A stretch of DNA of 35,156 bases from JALXCH01 sp964495805 (GTDB lineage: Bacteria; Calditrichota; Calditrichia; RBG-13-44-9), in contig CAZBWV010000018.1 of NCBI GenBank assembly GCA_964495805.1, positions 1 through 35,156 of the forward strand, written 5' to 3'. Shown here piece by piece: positions 14,759-22,865 of the stretch (its first letter is position 1; every line of letters begins with the position of its first letter). The notes under the pieces are model-generated. The model saw only the letters and a list, made by a program, of their open reading frames with translations. It did no database searches and was not told where the DNA came from. The translations under genes and the position numbers were made by a program.

Positions 14759-15130
14759 GATCGTCCCGAATTTCCCCTGAATTTTTTCCGCACATTTTTA
14801 CCTGCTGCACAGTATGGGGGTAACTCAAAAGTAACATACAATGCAATTATTCTCATGATTGAGCAACTCACTAACTCTATTTATTTTGGTGGGAATAGTC
14901 ATGCATTCTTTTTTTGCTTTTTTAGTCACCCCATTCGATAACCGGCTTGCGGTGTAAACGTTTTTTCTCAAAGTCTCTATGAATTTTCAACACCTTCCCT
15001 CCCGAAGTTGTCTCGAAAAGCGAATTTCCATTCCCCTGACGAAAATCCCGCATATAGTGTAAAGAAAATTGTCCATTTTTTAGTCATTTCCTACTCTGGG
15101 CGATTACGTAACTGCCGTAATAATAAGGTG
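14759..15130. other. Intergenic region between convergent genes, nothing recognised
   Basis: This 372-base stretch separates the stops of rsmB (+) and the pseudouridine synthase gene (-). I found no gene, RNA, repeat array or strong terminator. Short inverted repeats (for example CTCA..TGAG near 14855) are too small to be meaningful. Confidence 0.5.
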
Positions 15131-16105
15131 TTATAGTGTTGGCATTGCATTTGTAATGTATTTATCAGAAATGTCAGGGAAGAGGAGCCGCAGGAAGCGA
15201 GCAAAATCCGCAGGAAGCGGGGCTTGAACAGAAATTCGGTCTAATGTCAACGGATGAGTGAACATCATTTCCCGGCAGTGTAACAGGGTGCGTTCTGGAG
15301 ATGGGAAATCACCGGGCCACCCGGAAAGTTGGAACCCGTAATGAGCGTCGCCAAGGATTGGAAGACCAGCATGCTGTAAATGCAACCGAATCTGGTGAGT
15401 TCTCCCGGTAACGGGACGGGCCTGAATCAGGCTCACCTCGGGTTGTGAGCGATAAGCCAGACACCGAAAGTGGCTTTCGGAATAGAAGCCACGCATTCCA
15501 GGTTGAGGAGAAAATCGATATCGGGAGGGAGGTTGGCGCTGCCGGGAAATTGTTCCTATCGTTTTCCATTGCGTTGAAGCAGGAATTCCCTGACATAGTG
15601 CGAGGTAAATCTTCTGGATACGGTGGTGGCGCATCTGTTCGTTGAGCTTGCGCACTGCCTGCCGCGAAAGCGGGATCATCAGTACGCCGGAGGTGTCCAG
15701 GTCCAGACGATGAAAGGGGTAGAATGGATGAGAGAGAATACCGGCCTGTTGCAAGTACGCATAAACATTATGAACCGCACTGTCCACTGTGGGGGCAGTA
15801 GGAATTCCCGGCGGCTTATTAATGATCAGAAGGTGTGCATCCTGATATAAAACAAGGGAGTGCCAATGGATTTGTACAGCTACATGTTCTATCTCCAGGT
15901 TCTCTTTGACAAAAATTTGAATCTCCGCCGGCGGGAAGACCTGGTACGAAGCCTGGCGGATGCGGCGACCGTTCACATAAACACTCCCCCGGTCAATCAA
16001 CCGTTTTATTTCGCGGCGCGAAAATCCGGAATGATGTTGCACAATCAATCGATCAAGGCGATCGGAAACGGCTGAAGCGGGAATATGGATTCGGTACTTT
16101 TTCAT
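15131..16105 (-). CDS. RluA/RluD-family pseudouridine synthase with S4 domain
   Basis: The product has 324 residues. Residues ~10-60 form an S4 RNA-binding domain (RLDRLIVQHHSGFSRREIKR and YVNGRRIRQASYQV). The catalytic domain contains LLIINKPPGIPTAP and the active-site motif FHRLDLDTSGVLM with Asp135 as the nucleophilic aspartate, then PVTGRTHQIRLHLQHAGLPILGD, given here as PVTGRTHQIRLH and GLPILGD. Enzymes of this group convert specific uridines in 23S rRNA or tRNA to pseudouridine. The target cannot be told from the sequence. It is divergent from the pilus operon, with 58 bases between the two start codons, so their promoters must overlap. Confidence 0.92.
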   Translation of the reverse strand: MKKYRIHIPASAVSDRLDRLIVQHHSGFSRREIKRLIDRGSVYVNGRRIRQASYQVFPPAEIQIFVKENLEIEHVAVQIHWHSLVLYQDAHLLIINKPPGIPTAPTVDSAVHNVYAYLQQAGILSHPFYPFHRLDLDTSGVLMIPLSRQAVRKLNEQMRHHRIQKIYLALCQGIPASTQWKTIGTISRQRQPPSRYRFSPQPGMRGFYSESHFRCLAYRSQPEVSLIQARPVTGRTHQIRLHLQHAGLPILGDAHYGFQLSGWPGDFPSPERTLLHCREMMFTHPLTLDRISVQAPLPADFARFLRLLFPDISDKYITNAMPTL

Positions 16106-16163
16106 GCGGATTACGCCTTGAACTCCATTTAATTATTGCAAAGCAAATATAAAGAGAAATTTT

Positions 16164-18464
16164 ATGGAAGTCAGCACCAGACACCGATTCGAAGATGAGT
16201 GGTTAGCCAAAGCCATGCTGGATTATCAGATTGTGGATGAACAGTATCTGGATGAACTCCGGGCTCGTTATGCTGACTATGATTACTTTTTAGATGTACT
16301 GCTGGATACCAAACAACTGACCAAAGAAGATATTGCCACCTTTGTGGAAAACGTCCTGCAAATTCCCTTCATCAATCTGGATGCCATCGACATTAACCAG
16401 CAGGCTGTGGAACTGGTTCCGGAAAATATCTGCCAGAAGTACCAGGTGTTTCCGTTTAATTTGCGCGAAGATCATATTGCAGTGGCATTTGCCAATCCGT
16501 TTAATCTGGAAGCCGAAAAGGAAATTGCTTACACCACCGGTAAGTTTGTCAAAACCTTTTTCGCCTTTAAGGACCAGGTAAAACAGAAAATTGAGGAATA
16601 TTATTCACCGGATAAGTTTATCGACAACCTGGTGGATCGTGCCAATATTGAGAAGGCAGTTCAAATTGCCGGAGAAAACGGGAAGGAAGCCGATTCCCCG
16701 GTGGTGAAGCTGGTGAGTCTGATTATCGGCGAAGCAATTGACAAAGATGCCAGCGATATTCACATCGAACCCAAGGAAAAAGTTGTGGTGGTGCGCTACC
16801 GCATTGATGGAATTTTACGCAACATCCTGGAAGTCCCCAAAAGTGTTCACGCCTCGCTGGTCAGTCGAATCAAAATTATTTCCAACCTGAATATTGCTGA
16901 AACGCGCAAACCGCAGGATGGCAAAGCAAAAGTTATCCATGATGGCACCAGTATCGATCTGCGAATTTCTGTGTTGCCTACCAATTACGGCGAAAAAGTG
17001 GTTATCCGAATTCTGGACAATCGAAAAGCAAAAGTCTCTTTTCAGGAATTGGGCATTCAGGGTCGAAATCTGGAGCTTCTGGAACAGTGCTTCAGTAAAA
17101 CGCAGGGTATGATTCTGGTCACCGGGCCCACCGGTTCCGGAAAAACCACCACTCTGTATGCCGCACTGAATCGGATTCGAAACACTGCCAACAATATTCT
17201 GACCATCGAAGATCCCATTGAATACAACATTGAGGGGATCAATCAGGTGCAGGTGAATGAGAAGGCGGGGATTACTTTTGCTTCTGCACTCCGTTCATTC
17301 CTGCGGCAGGACCCCGACGTGATTCTGGTAGGCGAAATCCGGGATCAGGAAACGGCGGAGATTGCCATTCAGGCTGCCCTGACCGGACATCTGGTCCTGA
17401 GCACCCTGCACACCAATGATTCTCTGGGAGCCATTACCCGCCTGGTGGATATGGGAATCGATGTGTACAAAATTGCCTCTTCGCTGGAGGCGGTCATCGC
17501 ACAGCGTCTGGTACGGCGATTGTGTTCCCACTGCAAAGTGGAAAAAGAACCTGATGAGGTGGAGCGAAAGCTTGTCCCTTTTATTAAACGCATGGGCATG
17601 GAACCTCACTTCTATAAAGCCGAAGGATGCCAGCACTGCGGGTTTACCGGTTACAAGGGACGCATAGGAGTGTACGAAATTCTTCTTCTGGACGAGGAAT
17701 TAAAAGACCTTATCGGTTCCGGCGCTTCGCTTTCACAAATTCGCAAAGTTGCCCGACGGAAAGGGTTCCAGAATCTGTATGAAGATGCTTTGAAACATAT
17801 TGCTCACGGTGATACAGACTATAAGGAAGTGCTCCGGGTAATTAATCCGGGCGAGATGGGACAATCGGCCAGCACCGAATCGCCATCAGCCACTTCCGGT
17901 CCTAAAATGGAGATGAAAAAGAAAATCGAAAAGGTGGTCTCGGATGTTCCGCCTCTGGAGGCAACTCTGGAAACAGCCACGCCGGTACGGCAAAATGGTG
18001 TGGAGGACGATTATCAGGAAGATCGACCTCCCCGAATCCTTCTGGCGGAAGATTCCACCGGTATGCGGAAGATGATGAAAATTCTTATCGAGAAGAAGAC
18101 CGATTGGCAGGTTCTGGAGGCCGATGACGGGCTGAAAGCTCTGGAAGTGGTGAATCGGGAACGGCCGGACCTGATTGTACTGGATATTATGATGCCCAAC
18201 ATGAACGGATATGAATTCCTGCAGCATTTGCGGGCGGATTTGGCGACCGCTAACATCCCGGTACTGGTTCTTACGGCATTGAACGGGCCGGACAATGAGG
18301 TGAAAAGCCTGGACCTGGGTGCAGACGACTACCTGAGTAAACCGTACAATCCTAATGTTTTACTGGCGCGGATTAAACGACTCCTGCGCCGCTCGCAACG
18401 TCCGTTTCTTAAAGCTGTTTCCGAGAGAGCCGAAAATAAAAAATTGAATTTGAAACTTGTTTGA
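16164..18464 (+). CDS. pilB: PilB/GspE assembly ATPase fused to a C-terminal response-regulator receiver domain
   Basis: The product has 766 residues. The N-terminal GspE/PilB N-domain covers ~10-150 (LDVLLDTKQLTKEDIATF, VPENICQKYQVFP). The ATPase domain follows: Walker A GPTGSGKTT (321-329), Asp box TIEDPIEY, Walker B-like DPDVILVGEIRD (383-394), His box STLHTNDS. A zinc site has Cys454, Cys457, Cys489 and Cys492. After a low-complexity linker (~565-620), a full receiver domain runs from ~623 to ~745, with Glu629/Asp630, phospho-acceptor Asp674 (IVLDIMMPNMNGYE), Thr704 and Lys726, so it should be phosphorylatable. It powers pilus or pseudopilus extension at the inner membrane. The receiver suggests direct control by a histidine kinase, an inference. 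It is first in the pilus operon and 58 bases from a divergent gene. Confidence 0.95.
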   Translation: MEVSTRHRFEDEWLAKAMLDYQIVDEQYLDELRARYADYDYFLDVLLDTKQLTKEDIATFVENVLQIPFINLDAIDINQQAVELVPENICQKYQVFPFNLREDHIAVAFANPFNLEAEKEIAYTTGKFVKTFFAFKDQVKQKIEEYYSPDKFIDNLVDRANIEKAVQIAGENGKEADSPVVKLVSLIIGEAIDKDASDIHIEPKEKVVVVRYRIDGILRNILEVPKSVHASLVSRIKIISNLNIAETRKPQDGKAKVIHDGTSIDLRISVLPTNYGEKVVIRILDNRKAKVSFQELGIQGRNLELLEQCFSKTQGMILVTGPTGSGKTTTLYAALNRIRNTANNILTIEDPIEYNIEGINQVQVNEKAGITFASALRSFLRQDPDVILVGEIRDQETAEIAIQAALTGHLVLSTLHTNDSLGAITRLVDMGIDVYKIASSLEAVIAQRLVRRLCSHCKVEKEPDEVERKLVPFIKRMGMEPHFYKAEGCQHCGFTGYKGRIGVYEILLLDEELKDLIGSGASLSQIRKVARRKGFQNLYEDALKHIAHGDTDYKEVLRVINPGEMGQSASTESPSATSGPKMEMKKKIEKVVSDVPPLEATLETATPVRQNGVEDDYQEDRPPRILLAEDSTGMRKMMKILIEKKTDWQVLEADDGLKALEVVNRERPDLIVLDIMMPNMNGYEFLQHLRADLATANIPVLVLTALNGPDNEVKSLDLGADDYLSKPYNPNVLLARIKRLLRRSQRPFLKAVSERAENKKLNLKLV

Positions 18465-18474
18465 GGGGGATATA

Positions 18475-19248
18475 ATGGATTATCTAATTTTATTTGCTTT
18501 CGGAGCAATTATCGGAAGTTTTTTAAATGTGTGCATCTTTCGCATCCCGCGAAACATCTCCCTGATTCGGCCGGGTTCCTTTTGCCCCAATTGCGGAACT
18601 CATATTCCCTTCTATTACAATATTCCGGTGGTTAGTTACATTACGCTGAAAGGGCGTTGTCATTACTGCTACCAGCCCATTCCACTGCGCTATTTTATTG
18701 TGGAAGTTCTTACGGGCCTGCTGACTGTGGTGACATATATGAAGTTTGGACTCACTCCTTCCTTCTTCTTTTATGTGGTATTGATTTACTTTCTGATTGT
18801 CATCAGTTTCATCGATCTGGCAACCCAGTTGATTTACAACAAGTTGTTGATGTATCTGCTCTTTTTTGGGGTGGTGTTTAACCTGTTTGTTCAGGTACGT
18901 CCCTGGAGCGAGGCAGTGATTGGATTTTTTGCCGGTGGTGCTTCTATGCTGATGTTTGCCGCACTGGGACGCTTTCTGTTCCGGAAGGAGAGCATGGGAA
19001 TGGGCGATGTAAAACTTGCGGCAGTGCTGGGGTTTTTCCTGGGCTGGAAAATGGTTCTGTTGGCTCTGTTCTTCGGATATCTATATGCCATGCTGGCGTT
19101 TGCTTTCCTGGCCGTTTCCGGAAAAGCGCGGATGCAGGAGTATTTACCTATGGCCCCCTTCTTCACTTTTGGATCGCTGACCTTTGTGTACTGGGGACCT
19201 AAAATTTTGCAGTGGTACTGGAATTATTTTGTACCGGGGATGAATTAA
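18475..19248 (+). CDS. pilD: Prepilin peptidase/N-methyltransferase PilD (GspO)
   Basis: The product has 257 residues and is strongly hydrophobic, with about seven or eight membrane segments. The N-terminal methyltransferase domain shows GSFLNVCIFRIP and two CxxC pairs (CPNCG and CHYC). The aspartyl protease domain carries Asp in SFIDLATQLIYNK and the GxGD-type motif GMGDVKLAAVLGFFLGW. It cleaves and N-methylates the prepilins encoded downstream. ATG at 18475 is preceded by GAGGGG at six-base spacing; an in-frame TTG at 18457 would overlap pilB and lacks support. The gene lies 10 bases after pilB. Confidence 0.95.
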   Translation: MDYLILFAFGAIIGSFLNVCIFRIPRNISLIRPGSFCPNCGTHIPFYYNIPVVSYITLKGRCHYCYQPIPLRYFIVEVLTGLLTVVTYMKFGLTPSFFFYVVLIYFLIVISFIDLATQLIYNKLLMYLLFFGVVFNLFVQVRPWSEAVIGFFAGGASMLMFAALGRFLFRKESMGMGDVKLAAVLGFFLGWKMVLLALFFGYLYAMLAFAFLAVSGKARMQEYLPMAPFFTFGSLTFVYWGPKILQWYWNYFVPGMN

Positions 19249-19260
19249 AAAGGTAGAATA

Positions 19261-20466
19261 ATGCCGAATTTTGTGTACAAAGCGGTAACCGATGACGGGA
19301 GAGTGGTGCAGGATGAAATCGTCGCACCCTCTGAGGCGGAAGTTATTACTCAACTTCAGAAACTGCGCCTGACTCCGGTGGAAATCCAATCGAAACAATC
19401 TGCCGGTAAGCGAAAAGCCTCTTCCCGAAAAAAAGTGAATCCCAAAACGGTGATTCTCTTTACCAAACAGTTGTACACTCTTCTCAGGGCAGGTGTCCCG
19501 ATTCTGGTAAGCCTGAACGCTATTAAAGAACAGAATAACGATCCCGCATTTCAGTCACTGGTGGATCAGATTGCGGAAGAGGTGGAGCAGGGAAATTCCT
19601 TTTCCAATGCTCTGGCTCAGTTTCCCAGGGTGTTTCCGGTGCTTTACATCAATTCGGTGAAAGTGGGAGAAATGAGCGGAACGTTAGAAGAAACTCTGCT
19701 TTACTTGCATAAATATCTGGAAGAAGAGCTGGAGATTCGGCAGAACGTTAAAAAAGCCATGCGTTATCCCATGCTGGTAATCAGCGGTCTGATCATTGCT
19801 TTTGTAATTTTTACCACCTTTGTTATACCAAAATTCATTCCCATTTTTCAGGCCAGCGGGTTGGAACTGCCTTTGCCCACGCGGGTGATGATCGGATTAT
19901 ATTATCTCATTTCCTCCTACGGATTGATTTTACTGGCAGCGCTGGTGGGATTGATCATTGCTCTGGTACTATATGTTCGCACTCCAGCGGGGCGCTACCA
20001 GTATCATAAATTTTTACTCAAAATGCCTATTTTCGGGGAACTAATTAAAAAGGTAAGCATCTCTCGCTTTGCTAAGGTCTTTCATACCATGAACCGTACC
20101 GGAATCCCGGTGGTGAAAGCATTCGAAACGTTGCAGGAAACCATGGAGAACGAGGTGTACAAACGGGAGCTGAGCATGATTTTAGAGCGCATTAAAGAAG
20201 GAGAACGCATTGCAACTGCCCTACGCAAGAGCCCGTATTTCACCCCATTTATTGTGGAGATGATCTCCATTGGCGAAAAATCCGGTGCGCTGGATGACAT
20301 GCTGGAAAGTGTATCCAGTTACTACGACATGGAAGTTGGGGAAACAGTGAAAAACATGACCTCGCTCATCGAACCGATTGTCTCGGTTGCGCTGGGTGGA
20401 ATGGTGCTTATCCTGGCATTGGCAATCTTTTTACCCATGTGGGATATGATGAGTATGGTTCAATAA
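19261..20466 (+). CDS. pilC: Inner-membrane platform protein PilC (GspF)
   Basis: The product has 401 residues, normal for PilC/GspF. A short N-terminal segment (MPNFVYKAVTDDGRVVQDEI) is typical. Two repeats of the T2SSF domain follow, at about 65-190 and 265-390. The first has FTKQLYTLLRAGVPILVSL and YLEEELEIRQNVKKAMRYPM; the second has ISRFAKVFHTMNRTGIPVVKAFETL and MISIGEKSGALDDML. Three membrane segments lie near 170-190, 215-240 and 370-395. It anchors the PilB and PilT ATPases at the inner membrane. The gene lies 12 bases after pilD. Confidence 0.96.
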   Translation: MPNFVYKAVTDDGRVVQDEIVAPSEAEVITQLQKLRLTPVEIQSKQSAGKRKASSRKKVNPKTVILFTKQLYTLLRAGVPILVSLNAIKEQNNDPAFQSLVDQIAEEVEQGNSFSNALAQFPRVFPVLYINSVKVGEMSGTLEETLLYLHKYLEEELEIRQNVKKAMRYPMLVISGLIIAFVIFTTFVIPKFIPIFQASGLELPLPTRVMIGLYYLISSYGLILLAALVGLIIALVLYVRTPAGRYQYHKFLLKMPIFGELIKKVSISRFAKVFHTMNRTGIPVVKAFETLQETMENEVYKRELSMILERIKEGERIATALRKSPYFTPFIVEMISIGEKSGALDDMLESVSSYYDMEVGETVKNMTSLIEPIVSVALGGMVLILALAIFLPMWDMMSMVQ

Positions 20467-20520
20467 TCTTAAACTAAACCAAATAATTACCTATTAACTA
20501 ACTAAGGAGGGTTATTTACT

Positions 20521-20904
20521 ATGAAGTTCTCAGGGAATCAGAAGGGTTTCACGATGATCGAATTAATTGTAGTGATCATCATTCTGGGTATTCTGGTCGC
20601 AGTGGCGGTTCCTAAGTATTTCAGCATGAATACTAAGGCGCAGGAAGCAGCCTGTCTGGCAAACCAGAAAGCCATCGAAAGCGCGATCATGATGGAATAT
20701 TCCAAACGTCTGGTCAATGGAGATGGAAGTTCGCTGAGTGATGTGGTTAGCGACTACAACAGCGATCCGTCGGCTTTCTTTGTGAACGGACAGGTACCCA
20801 AGTGCCCGGAAGACAATTCCGATTATCAGGTCAGTGTTTCTGGGGGTGGAGAATCAGTCACCATTACTTGTCCGAATGGACATTCATTTGGTGGTGATGA
20901 ATAA
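20521..20904 (+). CDS. pilA: Major type IV pilin (or GspG-like pseudopilin)
   Basis: The product has 127 residues. The type III signal peptide is ideal: a short basic leader ending KG, then FTMIELIVVIIILGILVAVA with Glu5 in the mature protein. Cleavage by PilD between Gly9 and Phe10 is expected. The helix continues into a small globular domain that ends with CP...VTITCPNGHSF, two cysteines that may form the C-terminal disulphide of pilins. The Shine-Dalgarno sequence (AAGGAGGG) is the strongest of the operon, and 54 bases separate it from pilC. Both suit high expression of the main structural subunit. T2SS GspG cannot be excluded by the sequence alone. Confidence 0.9.
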   Translation: MKFSGNQKGFTMIELIVVIIILGILVAVAVPKYFSMNTKAQEAACLANQKAIESAIMMEYSKRLVNGDGSSLSDVVSDYNSDPSAFFVNGQVPKCPEDNSDYQVSVSGGGESVTITCPNGHSFGGDE

Positions 20905-20923
20905 CGCTTAGGTGTACGGAGAG

Positions 20924-21349
20924 ATGGTGAAACAAGTATTGACCATAAAACATCCTGAATGGAAAAGTGAACGGGGCGCTACCCTGTTAGAAATGGTACT
21001 GGTTATCATCCTGCTGGGTATCGCCCTACCATCTCTCCTGGCTGTTACCGGGTTGGTTTCCTTCCATGCCTCCAAAAATAGTGTGGTGGAACAGGCTGTG
21101 CAATTGGCCGAGAGCAAAATGGAAGAAATAATTGGCTGGAAGATGAAACACTGGGATTGGTACAAGCATGTGAATGGGATTCAAAGAACGGAAAATTTAC
21201 CGAATGGTTTTCAGCGAAGGGTTCAGGTTCGCCATATCAACGGATGGGGTTCGGCGGGAATGGAAGCATGGGAGGTAACCGTGATTGTTGAACATCCGGA
21301 ACTGGAAGATGGTTATGTGATTACCACACGACTGACGCGCTATTATTGA
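20924..21349 (+). CDS. Minor prepilin (PilV/GspI-like)
   Basis: The product has ~141 residues. After a charged leader comes the prepilin motif ERGATLLEMVLVIILLGIALPS: cleavage after Gly gives a mature protein with Glu at position 5. The rest is a small domain without close family recognition, containing VRHINGWGSAGMEAWEVTVIVEHPELEDG. The start is uncertain: ATG at 20924 sits right behind GGAGAG, GTG at 20927 has better spacing, and GTG at 20912 is also in frame. It lies between the major pilin and two other minor prepilins, where initiators of pilus assembly are usually found. Confidence 0.85.
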   Translation: MVKQVLTIKHPEWKSERGATLLEMVLVIILLGIALPSLLAVTGLVSFHASKNSVVEQAVQLAESKMEEIIGWKMKHWDWYKHVNGIQRTENLPNGFQRRVQVRHINGWGSAGMEAWEVTVIVEHPELEDGYVITTRLTRYY

Positions 21350-21361
21350 TGGAATGAACCA

Positions 21362-21865
21362 ATGGCAGTGAAAGTGCACAACTGGCTTAATCGTTTCTAC
21401 ACGAACCAGCAGGGGATGTCGCTATTTGAACTGGTGGTAGGTCTAACCCTGATGGGAATTGTGATGATGTTGGCTCTGGTGATTATTAGTCTGAATGCCA
21501 ACATGATTAGCCTTTCCTACAACAACACGATGAACCGTGCTTCTTTGTCCGGCACGATGAGTATTTTGCGCAACGACATTCAGAAATTGTCGCCAGATAG
21601 TTTGATTCATGCCGAGAGCAATCGGTTATCTTTTTACAGCATCGATGGGGATTATGTGAATTATCAGAAAAGCCAGGATAAATTGTATCGAAACAGTGAT
21701 CTTCTGTTAAAAGATTTAGTGGATGATCCCTTTCAATATTTGAACGATTCTTTGCACGTTGTGGAATCGGTGGAAGAGGATATTACCTATTTACGGGTTA
21801 CGTTGAAAATCGAGAAAGAGGGGCAGATTATTCGTGCGTCTGAGCTATTTTATTTGCGAAATTAA
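21362..21865 (+). CDS. Minor prepilin (PilW/GspJ-like)
   Basis: The product has 167 residues. The leader ends in NQQG, followed by MSLFELVVGLTLMGIVMMLALV, quoted here in part as MSLFELVVGLTLMG, with Glu5 of the mature form in place. The mature domain includes SLSGTMSILRNDIQKLSPDSL, a pattern common in PilW/GspJ-type minor pilins (a helix followed by 'R.DIQ'). There is no good Shine-Dalgarno sequence; the start lies 12 bases after the preceding stop, so coupled translation is likely. It overlaps the next gene by 32 bases. Confidence 0.85.
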   Translation: MAVKVHNWLNRFYTNQQGMSLFELVVGLTLMGIVMMLALVIISLNANMISLSYNNTMNRASLSGTMSILRNDIQKLSPDSLIHAESNRLSFYSIDGDYVNYQKSQDKLYRNSDLLLKDLVDDPFQYLNDSLHVVESVEEDITYLRVTLKIEKEGQIIRASELFYLRN

Positions 21866-22802
21866 GCGGGAAGAAGGTTCGGCACTCATTGCGGTGGTGT
21901 TTCTGATGATGCTCATTGCCATGATGAGTGTCACCATGCTGACCATTACTGTCAGCGATACTCGAATGGGAATGCTTCATGCGGAACAGCGTCGAGCATT
22001 TTATGCGGCCCAGTCCGGCCTGGAGTATGGCATAAAACGGGTGCTGCTTTCCGATCCCACACACCTATACGACTGGATGGAAGAGATTGACACTGGCAAC
22101 GAAACGACCTGCAAGGTTCGGGTTGAGTTCCTGAGCCACAATCGTTTTCGGGTCACTGCTAAAGGGCGCAGTAGTAAATTCGTTAAAAAGTTGTCCCAGA
22201 CTCTCACCTATATCGATGTATCCAAATATGCTATTTACACTACGGGGAATGTCAGTCGAGTGGTGGCGCATCCCTGGCCTCCGAGCAGTATATTTTTTAT
22301 TCCGCACTATCCTTCATTGGTATATACGAATGCACCGGTGATGCCCAAATTCGATCTGGACGAATTGCGCAATCTATCGTTACCGAACGGATACCATAGC
22401 GGAAATTACGTGGTGGGTAGTGTGTTTCATTTTCCGCCTAATAAATTTGTTTTTGTGGAAAAAAATTTGACTTTCCAGCACTGGAATTGGTTTGGTTGGG
22501 GGCACTTTGTGGCTCGTGGCCGGGTGAAGTTTAAAAGCGCCTGGTTGCCATTTTCTGCTACGTTTGGTACAATTTATCAGCCTACTCCGGGAAAGAGATT
22601 GACCTCACAGATATCATTGTTAAGGCGTAGTCTGATTGGTGGGGTGATTACCAATGGTAATATTCAGGGAGCTCCATGGTTATTTGGAAGTAGCAATTTA
22701 TATATATTCCATCATCGGAACACTATGATCAAATTTTTAAGACATTCGGTAAACGAAAGCCCCCTGGTGTTTACCGATAGCCGTTGGGAAAATATGAATT
22801 AA
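21834..22802 (+). CDS. PilX-like minor pilus protein
   Basis: The product has 322 residues. The N-terminus resembles PilX: REEGSALIAVVFLMMLIAMM, a helix that continues into RRAFYAAQSGLEYGIKRVL, the typical 'AFYAAQSGLE' segment of PilX proteins. The position 5 Glu is absent, as is usual for PilX-type proteins. The C-terminal ~200 residues are rich in aromatic residues and Pro (WPPSSIFFIPHYPS, FQHWNWFGWGHF) and are not recognised; they may form a beta-rich surface domain. The GTG start at 21834 is inside the preceding gene, a 32-base overlap. A late insertion of an adhesive domain is one possibility. Confidence 0.8.
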   Translation: MRLSYFICEIKREEGSALIAVVFLMMLIAMMSVTMLTITVSDTRMGMLHAEQRRAFYAAQSGLEYGIKRVLLSDPTHLYDWMEEIDTGNETTCKVRVEFLSHNRFRVTAKGRSSKFVKKLSQTLTYIDVSKYAIYTTGNVSRVVAHPWPPSSIFFIPHYPSLVYTNAPVMPKFDLDELRNLSLPNGYHSGNYVVGSVFHFPPNKFVFVEKNLTFQHWNWFGWGHFVARGRVKFKSAWLPFSATFGTIYQPTPGKRLTSQISLLRRSLIGGVITNGNIQGAPWLFGSSNLYIFHHRNTMIKFLRHSVNESPLVFTDSRWENMN

Positions 22803-22865
22803 TCTCCCTTGTTCCTGACAAATCTAAGAATAATTGGTGTGCTGGGTCCAAAAGATGAGAATGTT

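Noticed and set aside
14860..15120. Short hairpins between rsmB and the pseudouridine synthase gene as terminators
   Set aside because: The stems are four or five bases long and no T-tract is in the right place.
16118..16153. TTGAAC and TATAAA before pilB as a promoter
   Set aside because: The hexamers are 24 bases apart, too far for a sigma70 promoter.
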